Shown here one piece after another: positions 54,136 through 63,888 of a stretch of DNA of 64,000 bases. This DNA comes from Hyphomicrobiales bacterium. GTDB taxonomy: Bacteria > Pseudomonadota > Alphaproteobacteria > Rhizobiales > Rhizobiaceae. Under the pieces are notes generated by a model. That model was given only the letters and a program-made list of their open reading frames with translations. It had not been told where the DNA came from and ran no database searches. The position numbers and the translations under genes were made by a program. The stretch lies in the NCBI GenBank assembly GCA_900472575.1, contig UCIV01000019.1:62001-126000 (forward strand). Direction: 5' to 3'. Numbering within the stretch: the stretch's first letter is position 1; each line of letters starts with the position of its first letter.

Positions 54136-54489
54136 ATGGCGATCACCATCTACGGCATCAAGAACTGCGACACGATGAAGAAGGCGCGGACATGGCTGGA
54201 CCAGAAGGGTGTGAGCTATGCATTCCACGACTACAAGGCCTCGGGTATCGATCGCGACCATTTGCAAGCATGGGTCGATAAAGCCGGATGGGAAACGGTG
54301 CTGAACCGCGCCGGCACGACCTTCAAGAAACTCGGTGAGGCCGATCGCCAGAATATCGATCAGGCAAAGGCGATCGAGTTGATGCTGGCGCAGCCGTCGA
54401 TGATCAAGCGGCCGGTGCTGGAAGCGGATGGAAAGCTGCTGATCGGCTTCAAGCCCGAGATTTACGAAAACGCTTTTCCGGGCGCCTGA
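54136..54489 (+). CDS. ArsC/Spx-family reductase (YffB-like)
   Basis: The 117-aa thioredoxin-fold protein starts with ITIYGIKNCDTMKKARTWLD, the YffB/ArsC family signature, with one N-terminal cysteine (KNCDT) and ALVLEADGKLLIGFKPE-type C-terminus (RPVLEADGKLLIGF). True arsenate reductases keep an arginine triad; the match is closest to YffB, whose role is unclear. It is followed 2 bp later by ybaK. Confidence 0.9.
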   Translation: MAITIYGIKNCDTMKKARTWLDQKGVSYAFHDYKASGIDRDHLQAWVDKAGWETVLNRAGTTFKKLGEADRQNIDQAKAIELMLAQPSMIKRPVLEADGKLLIGFKPEIYENAFPGA

Positions 54490-54491
54490 GA

Positions 54492-54965
54492 ATGTCGAAG
54501 ACCACACGCGCAACCCAAACCCTCGACAAGCTGAAAATCGCCTATACGATCGTTTCCTACGACTATGATCCCAATGCCGACCGGATCGGATTGCAGGCGG
54601 CGGAGGCGATCGGGGAAGAGCCGAAACGCGTGTTGAAGACACTGATGGCCGAACTTGATGGCAAGCCTATCTGTGTCGTGGTGCCGTCCGATCATGAAGT
54701 GTCGATGAAAAAGCTCGCCTCGGCCTTTGGCGGAAAATCCGCCCATATGATGAAGCCGGCCGATGCGGAACGCTTGACGGGTTACCATGTCGGCGGCATC
54801 AGCCCGCTTGGCCAGAAGAAGCTCGTACCGACGGCGATCGAAATCACCGCACTGGACGAGCCCTACATCTTCATCAACGGTGGGCAGCGCGGGCTGCAGA
54901 TACGCCTAGTGCCCGCCGATGCGAAAGAGGCGTTGAAGGCGATCGCCGCTCCGCTGATTGCCTGA
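54492..54965 (+). CDS. ybaK: Cys-tRNA(Pro) deacylase YbaK/EbsC
   Basis: YbaK clears Cys mischarged onto tRNA-Pro. The 157-aa protein has PICVVVPSDHEVSMKKLA, the family HMMKPADAERLTGYHVGGISP and LGQKKLVPT. Key Lys and Gly-rich loops are present. Co-transcribed with the ArsC-like gene. Confidence 0.94.
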   Translation: MSKTTRATQTLDKLKIAYTIVSYDYDPNADRIGLQAAEAIGEEPKRVLKTLMAELDGKPICVVVPSDHEVSMKKLASAFGGKSAHMMKPADAERLTGYHVGGISPLGQKKLVPTAIEITALDEPYIFINGGQRGLQIRLVPADAKEALKAIAAPLIA

Positions 54966-55044
54966 CGACCGCATGTCCAAGACTTCAATTTTGCCCCAAA
55001 GCTCTCTAAGTCTAGCCTCACACGAATAATCGAGAGGCTGAGCC

Positions 55045-56298
55045 ATGACCATCGTCCCGAACATCCAGACATCCATCGATCCGATCAAGCTTGAGAAGCT
55101 TGGCGAAGTCGCAGTGAAGGTGGGGCTTGGGTTGGAAAAGGGGCAGGACCTCGTCATCACCGCGCCGATCGCCGCGCTGCCGCTAGTTCGGTTCATCACC
55201 AAACACGCCTATATGGCAGGTGCGGGCATCGTTTCGGCCTTCTATTCCGACGAGGAAACGACGCTGGCTCGTTATCAGCATGCACCTGATGCCAGCTTCG
55301 ACAAGGCCTCCGGCTGGCTCTACGAGGGCATGGCCAAGGCTTATGAGAACGGTGCCGCGCGGCTTGCAATCGCCGGCGACAATCCGATGCTGCTTTCCGG
55401 GCAAGATCCGGCCAAAGTTGCCCGCGCCAACAAGGCCAATTCCATCGCCTACAAGCCGGCACTCGAAAAGATCGCCAATTTCGACATCAACTGGAACATC
55501 GTTTCCTATCCCAATCCCTCTTGGGCACGTCAGGTTTTTCCGGATCTGCCGGAAGATGCTGCCGTTGCCAAGCTGGCTGAAGCGATCTTCGCCGCCTCGC
55601 GCGTCAACGTCGCAGATCCGGTAGCAGCCTGGGCGGAGCATAATGCAAACCTTAGGAAGCGTTCGACCTGGCTGAATGGTGAGCGTTTTGCGGCGCTGCA
55701 TTTCACCGGTCCCGGCACCGACCTGACCGTTGGCCTGGCAGATGGCCATGAATGGCATGGCGGCGCGTCCACGGCGAAGAACGGGATTACCTGCAACCCG
55801 AATATCCCGACCGAAGAAGTCTTCACCACGCCGCATGCGCTTAAGGTTGAGGGCCATGTATCGAGCACCAAGCCGCTCTCGCATCAAGGTACGCTGATCG
55901 ACAATATCCGGGTGCGGTTCGAAGGCGGCCGCATTGTCGAGGCGAAAGCTTCGAAGGGCGAGGAAGTGTTGAACAAGGTGCTGGATACGGATAAAGGTGC
56001 ACGCCGGCTCGGCGAAGTGGCACTGGTGCCGCATTCGTCGCCGATCTCGGCAAGCGGCATCCTTTTCTACAACACGCTGTTCGACGAAAATGCCTCGTGC
56101 CACATCGCGCTCGGCCAGTGCTACTCGAAATGTTTCCTCAACGGCGCTTCGTCGACGCCTGATGAGATCAACGCGCAGGGCGGCAATTCCTCGCTCATCC
56201 ATATCGACTGGATGATCGGTTCCGACAAGGTCGATATCGACGGCATCCGGCCGGACGGCTCCAAGGTTCCGGTTATGCGCAAGGGTGAATGGGCCTAA
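55045..56298 (+). CDS. M29-family metal aminopeptidase
   Basis: The 417-aa protein resembles PepS/AmpT aminopeptidases: GEVALVPHSSPIS, HIALGQCYSKCF and SSLIHIDWMIGSDKVDIDG carry the metal ligands (Glu, His, His, Asp). It releases N-terminal amino acids in the cytoplasm; no signal peptide. Weak ribosome site GAGAGG precedes the ATG. Confidence 0.93.
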   Translation: MTIVPNIQTSIDPIKLEKLGEVAVKVGLGLEKGQDLVITAPIAALPLVRFITKHAYMAGAGIVSAFYSDEETTLARYQHAPDASFDKASGWLYEGMAKAYENGAARLAIAGDNPMLLSGQDPAKVARANKANSIAYKPALEKIANFDINWNIVSYPNPSWARQVFPDLPEDAAVAKLAEAIFAASRVNVADPVAAWAEHNANLRKRSTWLNGERFAALHFTGPGTDLTVGLADGHEWHGGASTAKNGITCNPNIPTEEVFTTPHALKVEGHVSSTKPLSHQGTLIDNIRVRFEGGRIVEAKASKGEEVLNKVLDTDKGARRLGEVALVPHSSPISASGILFYNTLFDENASCHIALGQCYSKCFLNGASSTPDEINAQGGNSSLIHIDWMIGSDKVDIDGIRPDGSKVPVMRKGEWA

Positions 56299-56496
56299 TC
56301 GGCCCCTTGCCAGTCAAAACAGCGGCGCAGCACATCTGTGCGGCGCCGGCATCATGTTGGGCAGGATTTTTTCGGCTTCTGTCGTCCCTTCGGCATAACA
56401 TCTGTTGCCGGCTCACATTCTTTGCGATGAAATCCCGGCGGGTGCTTTCTGCGACCCGCCAAAAGCTGGCTGATCTCTTTCACGAAGGAATACAGC

Positions 56497-57429
56497 ATGC
56501 AGATTTTTCCGCATAAGACGATCCTCCCGATATTGCTTGCCGCCCTGTCCTTTTCACCCGCCCTGGCGGAGGAACAAGGCTTGTGGAAAGTTTATAATGA
56601 CAGCCTGAAAGGCGCCAAATACGTCGATCTGACCCATACGATCACGCCGAACATTCCGGTCTGGGCCGGTTTCGGCAAACCGAGCTTCGGCCAAGCCGCC
56701 GCCGGCACCGATCTTGAGGGTTATGCCAAGAAGGGCGAAACCTTTACCTTCGAAAAACACGGCTTTGCCGCTTCCACCTACAATCTGACGACCGACCAGC
56801 TCGGCACTCAACTCGATCCTCCGGCGCATTGGGCACCAGAATATGCGGCGATCGATGAGCTGCCTGCGACCTATGCCATACGGCCGCTGGTGGTCATCAA
56901 CATCGAGGACAAGGTGAATACGGATGCCGGTTATCATCTGCAGGTCTCCGATATCACCGATTTCGAGGCGAAACATGGCCTGATACCGGAAGGTTCGGTG
57001 GTCTTCGTCCGCTCCGGCTGGTCGAAAACATGGCCCGATCCGGCTCTTTCGACAGCTCGTCCATTCCCGGGCGTGGGGCTGGAGGCACTGAAATTCCTGC
57101 ATAACGAGCGCAAGATCCTGTTTCACGGGCATGAACCACTCGACACCGACACGACGCCCAATCTGGAAGGCGAATACTGGCTGATGCACAACGGATATGC
57201 CCAGGCGGAGGGCGTCGCCAATCTGGACAAGGTGCCGGAAACGGGCGCACTCGTCGCGATCGGGTATCCGAAATTCGGCGGCGGCGTGGGCGGCTATGCG
57301 CGCTACATCGCCATTTGCCCACCCGATTGGCCCCATGGCATGACGATCGGTTCAATCCCCGAAGCCCCGCTGCAGAAGTTCGACAAGCCGCTGCATTTCG
57401 ATGAGCAGGCCGGCATGCGCGTGCGCTGA
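56497..57429 (+). CDS. Periplasmic cyclase-family protein (kynurenine formamidase-like fold)
   Basis: The 310-aa protein has a Sec signal peptide (HKTILPILLAALSFSPALA) and the cyclase/formamidase fold (VDLTHTITPNIPVW). The metal-site signature HxGTHxDxPxH reads QLGTQLDPPAH here, so two of the histidines are glutamines. It may bind no metal or use a different ligand set. AAGGAA precedes the ATG. Substrate unknown. Confidence 0.82.
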   Translation: MQIFPHKTILPILLAALSFSPALAEEQGLWKVYNDSLKGAKYVDLTHTITPNIPVWAGFGKPSFGQAAAGTDLEGYAKKGETFTFEKHGFAASTYNLTTDQLGTQLDPPAHWAPEYAAIDELPATYAIRPLVVINIEDKVNTDAGYHLQVSDITDFEAKHGLIPEGSVVFVRSGWSKTWPDPALSTARPFPGVGLEALKFLHNERKILFHGHEPLDTDTTPNLEGEYWLMHNGYAQAEGVANLDKVPETGALVAIGYPKFGGGVGGYARYIAICPPDWPHGMTIGSIPEAPLQKFDKPLHFDEQAGMRVR

Positions 57430-57580
57430 TGTACCTGATCTCCAGCGCCGCGCTTCCTTCACCAGCGCGGCGCAAGCTTATTCGTCAAGCATCCGCAAAT
57501 CATCACGACGGAAGCGGATAAGAACAGGCCAAGAAACATGGCTTTCCTCTGTGGTGTTCATATGAACCGGAGGGTTGTGA

Positions 57581-58336
57581 ATGCCAGTGATTACATTTGC
57601 GAATACGAAAGGCGGCGCCGGCAAGACCACGATGGCGCTTGTTGTGGCCGGGGAGTTGGCAAAGCGAGGTTTTCGCGTTGCCATGCTGGACGCTGATCCG
57701 CAGCAGTGGGTTTCCCGCTGGATGGTGCGGATGGCGAAGGTGCCGAAATTCTCGATCATCGCCGATATCGACGCCGACAATATCGAAAAGACGATCAAGG
57801 ACCTGAAGAAACGTAACGATTATGTGGTGGTGGACCTGCCCGGCGGCGTCACACCGTTGCTCGCCAAGGGGCTGGGGCTTTCCGACCACGTTTTCGTGCC
57901 GGTTCAGGGGTGCGCGCTCGATGCCGCGGGCGGCGCGCAGGTGCTCGACATCCTGAAGAAGCTCAAAAGCGAATGCGACATCCATATCGCGCATTCGGTG
58001 GCGCTTACCCGTGTCAGTTCCATCATCACCACACGGGCGCTTCTTGCCGTGAAAGGCATGCTGGCGCAACAGGGCGTCCATGTGCTGGCAACTCCGCTGA
58101 TCGAACGCGCTGCCTATCGTGACATGTTCGATGCCGGTACCCTGATCGATGCGCTCGATCCGGAAGCCGTCAGCAATCTTGCCAAGGCTCAGGACAATGC
58201 ACGCTTGCTGGTCGACGAGATCGCGCAGTTTGCTCCCGTCCCCGTCAAGGTTCCGAAAACTGCCAAATCGACAGCGACTGCCAAGGCAAAGGCGGAGACA
58301 CCCCGCAAAACCGCGGCTGCCAAGAAAGCCGCCTGA
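57581..58336 (+). CDS. Orphan ParA/VirC1-like P-loop ATPase
   Basis: The 251-aa protein has a deviant Walker A (TKGGAGKTTMALVV), an aspartate-rich switch (LDADPQQWVSRWM) and VVVDLPGGVTPLL, as in ParA/MinD-type ATPases; VirC1 is a similar single-domain relative. The last 30 residues are Lys/Ala/Thr-rich low complexity. No parB or parS partner is nearby, so it is not the chromosome partition ParA. GGAGG precedes ATG 57581. Confidence 0.85.
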   Translation: MPVITFANTKGGAGKTTMALVVAGELAKRGFRVAMLDADPQQWVSRWMVRMAKVPKFSIIADIDADNIEKTIKDLKKRNDYVVVDLPGGVTPLLAKGLGLSDHVFVPVQGCALDAAGGAQVLDILKKLKSECDIHIAHSVALTRVSSIITTRALLAVKGMLAQQGVHVLATPLIERAAYRDMFDAGTLIDALDPEAVSNLAKAQDNARLLVDEIAQFAPVPVKVPKTAKSTATAKAKAETPRKTAAAKKAA

Positions 58337-58349
58337 TCCTACCTAAATC

Positions 58350-58372
58350 GGCTGGAACGTCCCCTTCCAGCC
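58350..58372. terminator. Stem-loop between convergent genes
   Basis: GGCTGGAA (58350-58357) pairs perfectly with TTCCAGCC (58365-58372) around a 7-nt loop. It lies between the parA-like and xseA stops and may terminate either. T-tracts are short on both sides. Confidence 0.55.
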
Positions 58373-58379
58373 AATCAAT

Positions 58380-59996
58380 TCAGAAGAGACTGCCCTGCTT
58401 CGGCGGCCCAGATGCGACATCGGGCTTCGGCGCTTTCCGCTTCGGCGGAACTGCAGCCGGAGCCGCTTGTCCGGGATCGGCCGAACCCGATGCTTCACCA
58501 GCAACCGCAAGGACACGGCCATCGGCAAACTCGATCGAAATCGCGCTGCCTTCCGCAACATTTGCGGCGCGCGTCAGGGCGCGATCCGCGCTATCCCGCA
58601 CCACCACATAACCGCGCTTGAGCACATTCTTGTAGGAGAGTGATTGGAGCACACGATCTTGCCCCATGAGCACCGAGCGGCTGCGGGACAAGGTGTGGGC
58701 AAGTGCCGTGTCAGCCTGACGGATCAGGGCGGCAAGATGCTGGCTCTCGCGCTGCAGGTGGCCGGCCAGACGGGCAGGCAATGATTTCAGCGAGGCGTCG
58801 ATACGTGCAACCCGCCCCTTTTCGCTGAGGATCTGTCGCTCAACACAGCGATCCGCCCGCAGGAGCCGGTCGGTGAGAGCCTGCCGCTGCAGCACCAGCC
58901 GGTTGGTCAGCAGGTCAAGCCGCAAGCCGGACGAGGCACGCTCATAGGTACGGCGCTTGGCGATCGTCGTGCGTTCCAGCGAACGGCCCAAACCTGCTGC
59001 CGCCTCATCGAAACGCCGGCGGGGAAGCGCCAGCAACTGGTCGAGCGAGGGAAGTGCCCGCACAAGCGCGCGCAAGGACTGGCTGCGATGATCCATCTGC
59101 CGCGATACGCTGCCGCGTAAACGCGCCGAAAGGTTTGCAAGCTGGGCATCAAGATCGGCCTTTACCGGCACCGCCATTTCGGCGGCCCCTGTCGGCGTCG
59201 GCGCGCGCACGTCTGCGGCATGATCGATCAGTGTCCAGTCGGTCTCATGGCCGACGGCTGAAATCAGCGGGATCGCACTCTCTGCTGCAGCCCGTACGAC
59301 GATCTCGTCGTTGAAGCTCCAGAGGTCCTCAAGACTGCCACCGCCGCGGGCGACGATCAGCACATCCGGCCGCGGCATCGGATCACCGGGACGGACGGCA
59401 TTGAAGCCACGGATGGCGGCTGCGACCTCCTCGCCCGAACCCTCACCCTGTACCTTGACCGGCCAGACGACGACATGGACGGGAAAACGGTCGGTAATGC
59501 GATGCAGGATGTCACGGATGACAGCGCCTGTCGGAGAGGTCACGACGCCAATGACACGCGGCAGATAGGGCAAGGGCCGCTTGCGTTCCTTGTCGAAAAG
59601 CCCTTCTGCTGCCAGCTTGCGGCGGCGTTCCTCCAGGAGCGCCATCAGCGCGCCGGCACCGGCGGGCTCCAGGTTCTCGATAACGATCTGGTATTTCGAC
59701 GAGCCGGGGAAGGTCGTGACCTTGCCGGTGGCGATGACTTCCATGCCCTCTTCGGGGCGGAATTTCAGGCGGGAAAACGTGCCCTTCCAGACCACGGCAT
59801 CGATGCGCGACCTGTCATCCTTGAGGCTGAAATAGGCATGGCCGGACGAGTGCGGCCCGCGATAACCGGAAATCTCGCCCCTGACGCGCACATGGTCGAA
59901 GGCATTCTCGACGGTTCGCTTGATCGAGCCGGAAAGCTCCGAGACCGAAAATTCAGTCAGATTGCTTTGTGCTTCGGGTGCGAACGTGCTGCTCAT
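58380..59996 (-). CDS. xseA: Exodeoxyribonuclease VII large subunit
   Basis: XseA with XseB cuts single-stranded DNA from both ends. The 538-aa protein has the OB-fold N-terminal region ([33 protein letters not shown]), the catalytic [16 protein letters not shown] and [15 protein letters not shown], and a long helical region. A proline-rich tail of about 50 residues extends it beyond typical length. xseB is not in the window. Confidence 0.95.
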   Translation of the reverse strand: MSSTFAPEAQSNLTEFSVSELSGSIKRTVENAFDHVRVRGEISGYRGPHSSGHAYFSLKDDRSRIDAVVWKGTFSRLKFRPEEGMEVIATGKVTTFPGSSKYQIVIENLEPAGAGALMALLEERRRKLAAEGLFDKERKRPLPYLPRVIGVVTSPTGAVIRDILHRITDRFPVHVVVWPVKVQGEGSGEEVAAAIRGFNAVRPGDPMPRPDVLIVARGGGSLEDLWSFNDEIVVRAAAESAIPLISAVGHETDWTLIDHAADVRAPTPTGAAEMAVPVKADLDAQLANLSARLRGSVSRQMDHRSQSLRALVRALPSLDQLLALPRRRFDEAAAGLGRSLERTTIAKRRTYERASSGLRLDLLTNRLVLQRQALTDRLLRADRCVERQILSEKGRVARIDASLKSLPARLAGHLQRESQHLAALIRQADTALAHTLSRSRSVLMGQDRVLQSLSYKNVLKRGYVVVRDSADRALTRAANVAEGSAISIEFADGRVLAVAGEASGSADPGQAAPAAVPPKRKAPKPDVASGPPKQGSLF

Positions 59997-60151
59997 CTTT
60001 TTGTTCTAACCGATCGTCATAAGGATTTCATCCGCCGGCATGCGGATTGATGTGGACGAGATGGAGAGCGGCACCGATCCTTTTCCGTGCGTGCGTCCCC
60101 GGCCCGCGTGGCCGTGAGATAATCCGGGCAGTTCAAACCGGAGAAACTGCC

Positions 60152-60415
60152 ATGACCGATCCTTTTGCCAATACCCAGCCTTCTCTTTCAAGCCCCGCCT
60201 CTGCCGGAGGTGCCGTTACACTCAGCGACACGGCCACGTTTTCGGTTCCCAGCCGTGCGCTTTACGTCGGCAGTGGCGGCGATCTTGCGGTGCGGATGCT
60301 CTCCGGCGACGACCTCTCGTTCACCGGCGTATCGTCCGGCAGCTTCCTGCCGATCCGCGTGGTCCAGGTGCATTCCACGGGCACGACAGCGGGCGCAATC
60401 GTCGCATTGTTCTAA
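60152..60415 (+). CDS. Spike base protein, RCAP_rcc01079-like (gene-transfer-agent type)
   Basis: The 87-aa protein matches my recollection of the spike base family named for RCAP_rcc01079 of the Rhodobacter capsulatus gene transfer agent: DPFANTQPSLSSPA, RALYVGSGGDLAVRML and VHSTGTTAGAIVALF. In GTA particles this protein anchors head spikes. Here no capsid, portal, tail or terminase gene is nearby. CGGAGA precedes ATG 60152. The family call is by eye. Confidence 0.72.
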   Translation: MTDPFANTQPSLSSPASAGGAVTLSDTATFSVPSRALYVGSGGDLAVRMLSGDDLSFTGVSSGSFLPIRVVQVHSTGTTAGAIVALF

Positions 60416-60479
60416 TATGCGAACCGGACAATAATGGAACCCGACCAATGCTGCCGCGTTGCGTCCATATGGAGGAACG

Positions 60480-60510
60480 GACTTAGGTCGGAGGACAAGC
60501 GACCTAAGTC
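60480..60510. repeat. 11-bp perfect inverted repeat
   Basis: GACTTAGGTCG (60480-60490) and CGACCTAAGTC (60500-60510) are perfect arms with a 9-bp spacer. Little T-tract follows, so an operator or a weak terminator are both possible. It lies between the spike base gene and the small membrane ORF. Confidence 0.5.
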
Positions 60511-60628
60511 TTAACAGTGATCGGTCAATCGTAGCTAAAAAAATGACCCGCCGTTAGGCATGATGCGAAAGCATTCTTTAGAGGGTCGTAAGATATACGA
60601 TCTCCGACACACAGGAAGGAGATCCGCC

Positions 60629-60853
60629 GTGTTATTTCTAACGGCAACAACCATTGGCCTCTTGGCCGGCATGACACGCAGTCTCGCGTCTATAATCGCG
60701 GCTGCATTGCTTATTCCCGTTGTCTTTTTTGTTGCTGCCGTCTTTGGCGCAACGAGCATGCTTGGCTTGCTTATCGCTATACTCGGCTTCAACTTCGGTC
60801 TGATCAATCTGATCGTTGCGGCTGCGTTCATCCAGTCATTCCGTCACGCCTGA
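60629..60853 (+). CDS. 74-aa membrane protein, unknown
   Basis: GTG 60629 has a strong GGAAGGAG 7 nt upstream; an in-frame ATG at 60560 has none. The product is almost entirely hydrophobic with two to three membrane segments (LTATTIGLLAG, AALLIPVVFFVAAVF, LGLLIAILGFNFGLINLIVA). No family recognised. It ends 1 bp before the convergent GT-C gene stop. Confidence 0.65.
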   Translation: MLFLTATTIGLLAGMTRSLASIIAAALLIPVVFFVAAVFGATSMLGLLIAILGFNFGLINLIVAAAFIQSFRHA

Positions 60854-60854
60854 C

Positions 60855-62708
60855 TTATTTCGGATCAGCTTCGTTAACGACAAAAAGCTGGAATCTGCCA
60901 TCCGATCGGACCGGCGAGAGATAGGTCGGCAACTCGCCTCGCGCCAATGATGCGTAGAGGCCATCACGGTAAAGCTCGATAAGATTTTCGGTTTGCGGAT
61001 CGTTTCTGCAGAATGCAAGTGCGGTTACGTCCGCATTTTTGAGCAGTGCGAGTGCATCATCCGGCTTTGCCATGCCAATGTGAAGTTCGGCCAGCATGCC
61101 ACCCTGGTTGCGATGATAGGGAGCGGCCAGAACCCGATGCTGCGTAAACCTCAAAATACCCGCACCACGATTTGAAGGAGCGGCAATCATTCCCGGCGGA
61201 AGACCGCGAAGCGCCGCCATATCTTGGGCATCGCCGCATGTATTGTCTTCACCGGCGTTCTCCATAGCAAGAACGTCCATGCTTGTGGCGCCGATACCCT
61301 GTTTCAGGATGACGCCGCCCAGCCCCCAGACGACGGGGACGGATGCCAAGGTTGCTAGGACAAATCCAAGATTGATCGAAATACTCTTCGGATTGTCTCG
61401 CGCCTTTTTCTGAAGATCGGCAATCAGCAATGCGAGCGGCGGAATGCTCAGGAGATTTGCGAAAAGGCTGCCACGGATCTGGACCAGAGCAACCGCCCAG
61501 CTCGCAGAAACAAGCGCCAGAAACAGGAGATGCAGGCCACGATCGTCACCGCGCCAGATGCGTAAGGCACAGGCGAAGACAGCGAACAGTCCGACGACGT
61601 AAAAACCTGCAATGGTTTCCGGAAGCTGCTGCATCTGTGCGGTTATGGATTGCGCCTCGGTGACGTGATCCAGCCAGAGCTCAACCAGTATGGGATCAAG
61701 ATTGGCGAGCGGACTGCCAAGGCATTGCGGCGCGATGAGCAGAGCCAATGCGCCAATAATCGTGCCTAGGACGAAGGACGCGGCGAGCCTGATACCCATC
61801 CCGGCGCGCGCCGGAAGGCAGGCAAGGCTGAAAAGCCCAGCCCCTCCCAGCGCGGAGAGGGAAAAGAAGCCGAGTGAAAGGTTATCGCAGGTGACGGCGG
61901 CGTATGCGCTTGGTGGGATTGTCGCAAAAAAGGCAGCCGTGATAGCAAGTGTGAGAGAAAGGCCGAATGCGCGCGCAGCGGAAGCAAATACGGCCCCTTG
62001 CCAAATCCAGCGGGCGGCGACGCAGACACATACAATGGCAACAAAAGGCGTGGTCTCCGCCCCTATGGCAATTGCCAGAGCAGTAGCGATCCCCGCGACC
62101 GCGTGGCCCAACGTATTTCCACGGCGATCTGCCAGAAGTGCAGTGATCCCGATTGCCAGAACAAGCTGGACATTGTGATGGTCAAGCGCGCCCGGACGGA
62201 ACTTCATGCAGGTAAAGGCATAGAGTGCACCTAGGCCAAGCGCGATATGCATCACCCGTGGCCCATCGGTCGCTCCACCCAGGCGCCGACCAGCGAAACC
62301 GACGGCGAGCAGAAGCGGGCCAATGAGCAGAAGCGGCCAGACACTGGCCGCTACGCCTTCGGCCATCTCTACAGGCATGAACAGCGAAAACAGCTTGATA
62401 AGTCCGCCGATCGGAGCGTCGATGAAGCGGGACCAGTGCATCAAGGTGCCGCCGGAAAGGCCGAGACGGTACTGCATAAGGTCGAACCAGCCCTGGCCAC
62501 CAAGCCAGTCGCGAACTTCAACCAATCGCATGACATCGTCATTGTCGGGGCCGATCAGATCCTTTGCTTTCGGCAGGGAGATAAGTGCGACGGCGCCGGC
62601 AGTCATCAGCCAATAAAGTGCGACTGCAGGAAAAAGCCGGGACAGAACGGAGGCTGAAGCAGGCACGGCATGCTGCCGGGACGTCTCATCTGTCGTCGTG
62701 TTCATCAT
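60855..62708 (-). CDS. Multi-spanning GT-C-like membrane protein
   Basis: The 617-aa protein has about 11-12 membrane segments and a C-terminal soluble domain of about 150 residues. An early luminal loop contains GPDNDDVMRLVEVRDW, an acidic motif in the place GT-C/STT3 enzymes keep their catalytic aspartate, and LDHHNVQ follows in a later loop. This suggests a polyprenyl-phosphate-sugar-dependent glycosyltransferase at the periplasmic face. It is divergent from the GtrB-like gene. The call is fold-level only. Confidence 0.68.
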   Translation of the reverse strand: MMNTTTDETSRQHAVPASASVLSRLFPAVALYWLMTAGAVALISLPKAKDLIGPDNDDVMRLVEVRDWLGGQGWFDLMQYRLGLSGGTLMHWSRFIDAPIGGLIKLFSLFMPVEMAEGVAASVWPLLLIGPLLLAVGFAGRRLGGATDGPRVMHIALGLGALYAFTCMKFRPGALDHHNVQLVLAIGITALLADRRGNTLGHAVAGIATALAIAIGAETTPFVAIVCVCVAARWIWQGAVFASAARAFGLSLTLAITAAFFATIPPSAYAAVTCDNLSLGFFSLSALGGAGLFSLACLPARAGMGIRLAASFVLGTIIGALALLIAPQCLGSPLANLDPILVELWLDHVTEAQSITAQMQQLPETIAGFYVVGLFAVFACALRIWRGDDRGLHLLFLALVSASWAVALVQIRGSLFANLLSIPPLALLIADLQKKARDNPKSISINLGFVLATLASVPVVWGLGGVILKQGIGATSMDVLAMENAGEDNTCGDAQDMAALRGLPPGMIAAPSNRGAGILRFTQHRVLAAPYHRNQGGMLAELHIGMAKPDDALALLKNADVTALAFCRNDPQTENLIELYRDGLYASLARGELPTYLSPVRSDGRFQLFVVNEADPK

Positions 62709-62829
62709 TCACACTTGTTTTGAGCAGTTAAGTAAGTCCCGCAACCTAAACTTAACCTTCCCAAGAAATAGTAAAGCAGACAGGGCAGGCCGTATCTGCA
62801 CTGGATTTTCCGCGTACAGAGTGAAAATC

Positions 62830-63888
62830 ATGAAAGATACTTCTGCCGGTGATCATGCCAGCGCACATGCCGGCATTTTGGCGGGCTCCATTTCCGGTGA
62901 TCTGTCGATTGCAGTCCTGATCCCCTGCTATAACGAGGCATCGACGATCAGAGATGTCGTGCATGGCTTTCGGGAGGTTCTCCCGACTGCGCGCGTTTAC
63001 GTCTACGACAACAATTCCACCGATGGCACCGCGCTCAAAGCAATGCTGGCCGGCGCCGAGGTGATGCGCGAACGCCGCCAGGGCAAGGGCCATGTGGTGC
63101 GCCGCATGTTTGCCGATATCGAGGCCGACCTCTACATCATGGCGGATGGCGACGGCACCTATTCGCCGAAGGATGCCGAAGAACTGATCCGTATCCTGCT
63201 CACAGAACGCGCCGACATGGTCGTCGGCACGCGCCGCGGCGTGCATGCGGATGCCGGGCGCCAGGGCCATGCCGCCGGAAACCGGCTGTTCAACATTCTC
63301 TATCGCGCCATTTTCGGCCGCGACTTCACCGATATTTTCTCCGGCTACCGCGCTTTTTCCCGCCGCTTCGTCAAAAGCTTTCCGGCCGTTTCCGGCGGCT
63401 TCGAGATCGAAACGGAAATGTCGGTTCATGCATCTCGGCTGAAACTGCCGGTCACCGAGATCGAACTCGATTACGGGCGGCGTCCGGAAGGCTCGCATTC
63501 CAAGCTTTCGACCTATCGGGATGGCGGAAAGATCCTCTGGATGTTCGCAATGCTGATGAAGGAAACGCGGCCCTTCGCCTTTTTCGGTGCGATCAGCTCT
63601 GTCTTTATGGCAATGAGCCTGATCTTCATGACACCGGTCCTGATTTCCTATTTCGAAACGGGACTTGTCGAGCGCATGCCGACCTGGGTCTTCTCGCTGG
63701 TTCTGATGGTATTGTCGTCGCTGATGTTCACCGCAGGACTCATTCTCGATTCCGTTTCACGGGCGCGTGCCGAACAGTTGCGCATCCACTACATGAGCCT
63801 GCCGCTGCAGAGCCGGACCAACTCAACACCAATCAACGAAACCTTCGTCGAGACGTCGGCTCAACGGGGCGGCAAGAGCGCGGCATGA
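62830..63888 (+). CDS. GT2 glycosyltransferase, GtrB/DPM-like
   Basis: The 352-aa protein has an N-terminal GT-A domain (VLIPCYNEASTIRDVV, YDNNSTDGT, MADGDGTYSP with the DxD, DIFSGYRAFSRRFVK) and two C-terminal membrane helices (FAFFGAISSVFMAMSLIF, FSLVLMVLSSLMFTAGLIL). Such enzymes put a sugar on polyprenyl phosphate. ATG 62830 lacks a good ribosome site. The stop overlaps the gtrA start. Confidence 0.92.
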   Translation: MKDTSAGDHASAHAGILAGSISGDLSIAVLIPCYNEASTIRDVVHGFREVLPTARVYVYDNNSTDGTALKAMLAGAEVMRERRQGKGHVVRRMFADIEADLYIMADGDGTYSPKDAEELIRILLTERADMVVGTRRGVHADAGRQGHAAGNRLFNILYRAIFGRDFTDIFSGYRAFSRRFVKSFPAVSGGFEIETEMSVHASRLKLPVTEIELDYGRRPEGSHSKLSTYRDGGKILWMFAMLMKETRPFAFFGAISSVFMAMSLIFMTPVLISYFETGLVERMPTWVFSLVLMVLSSLMFTAGLILDSVSRARAEQLRIHYMSLPLQSRTNSTPINETFVETSAQRGGKSAA

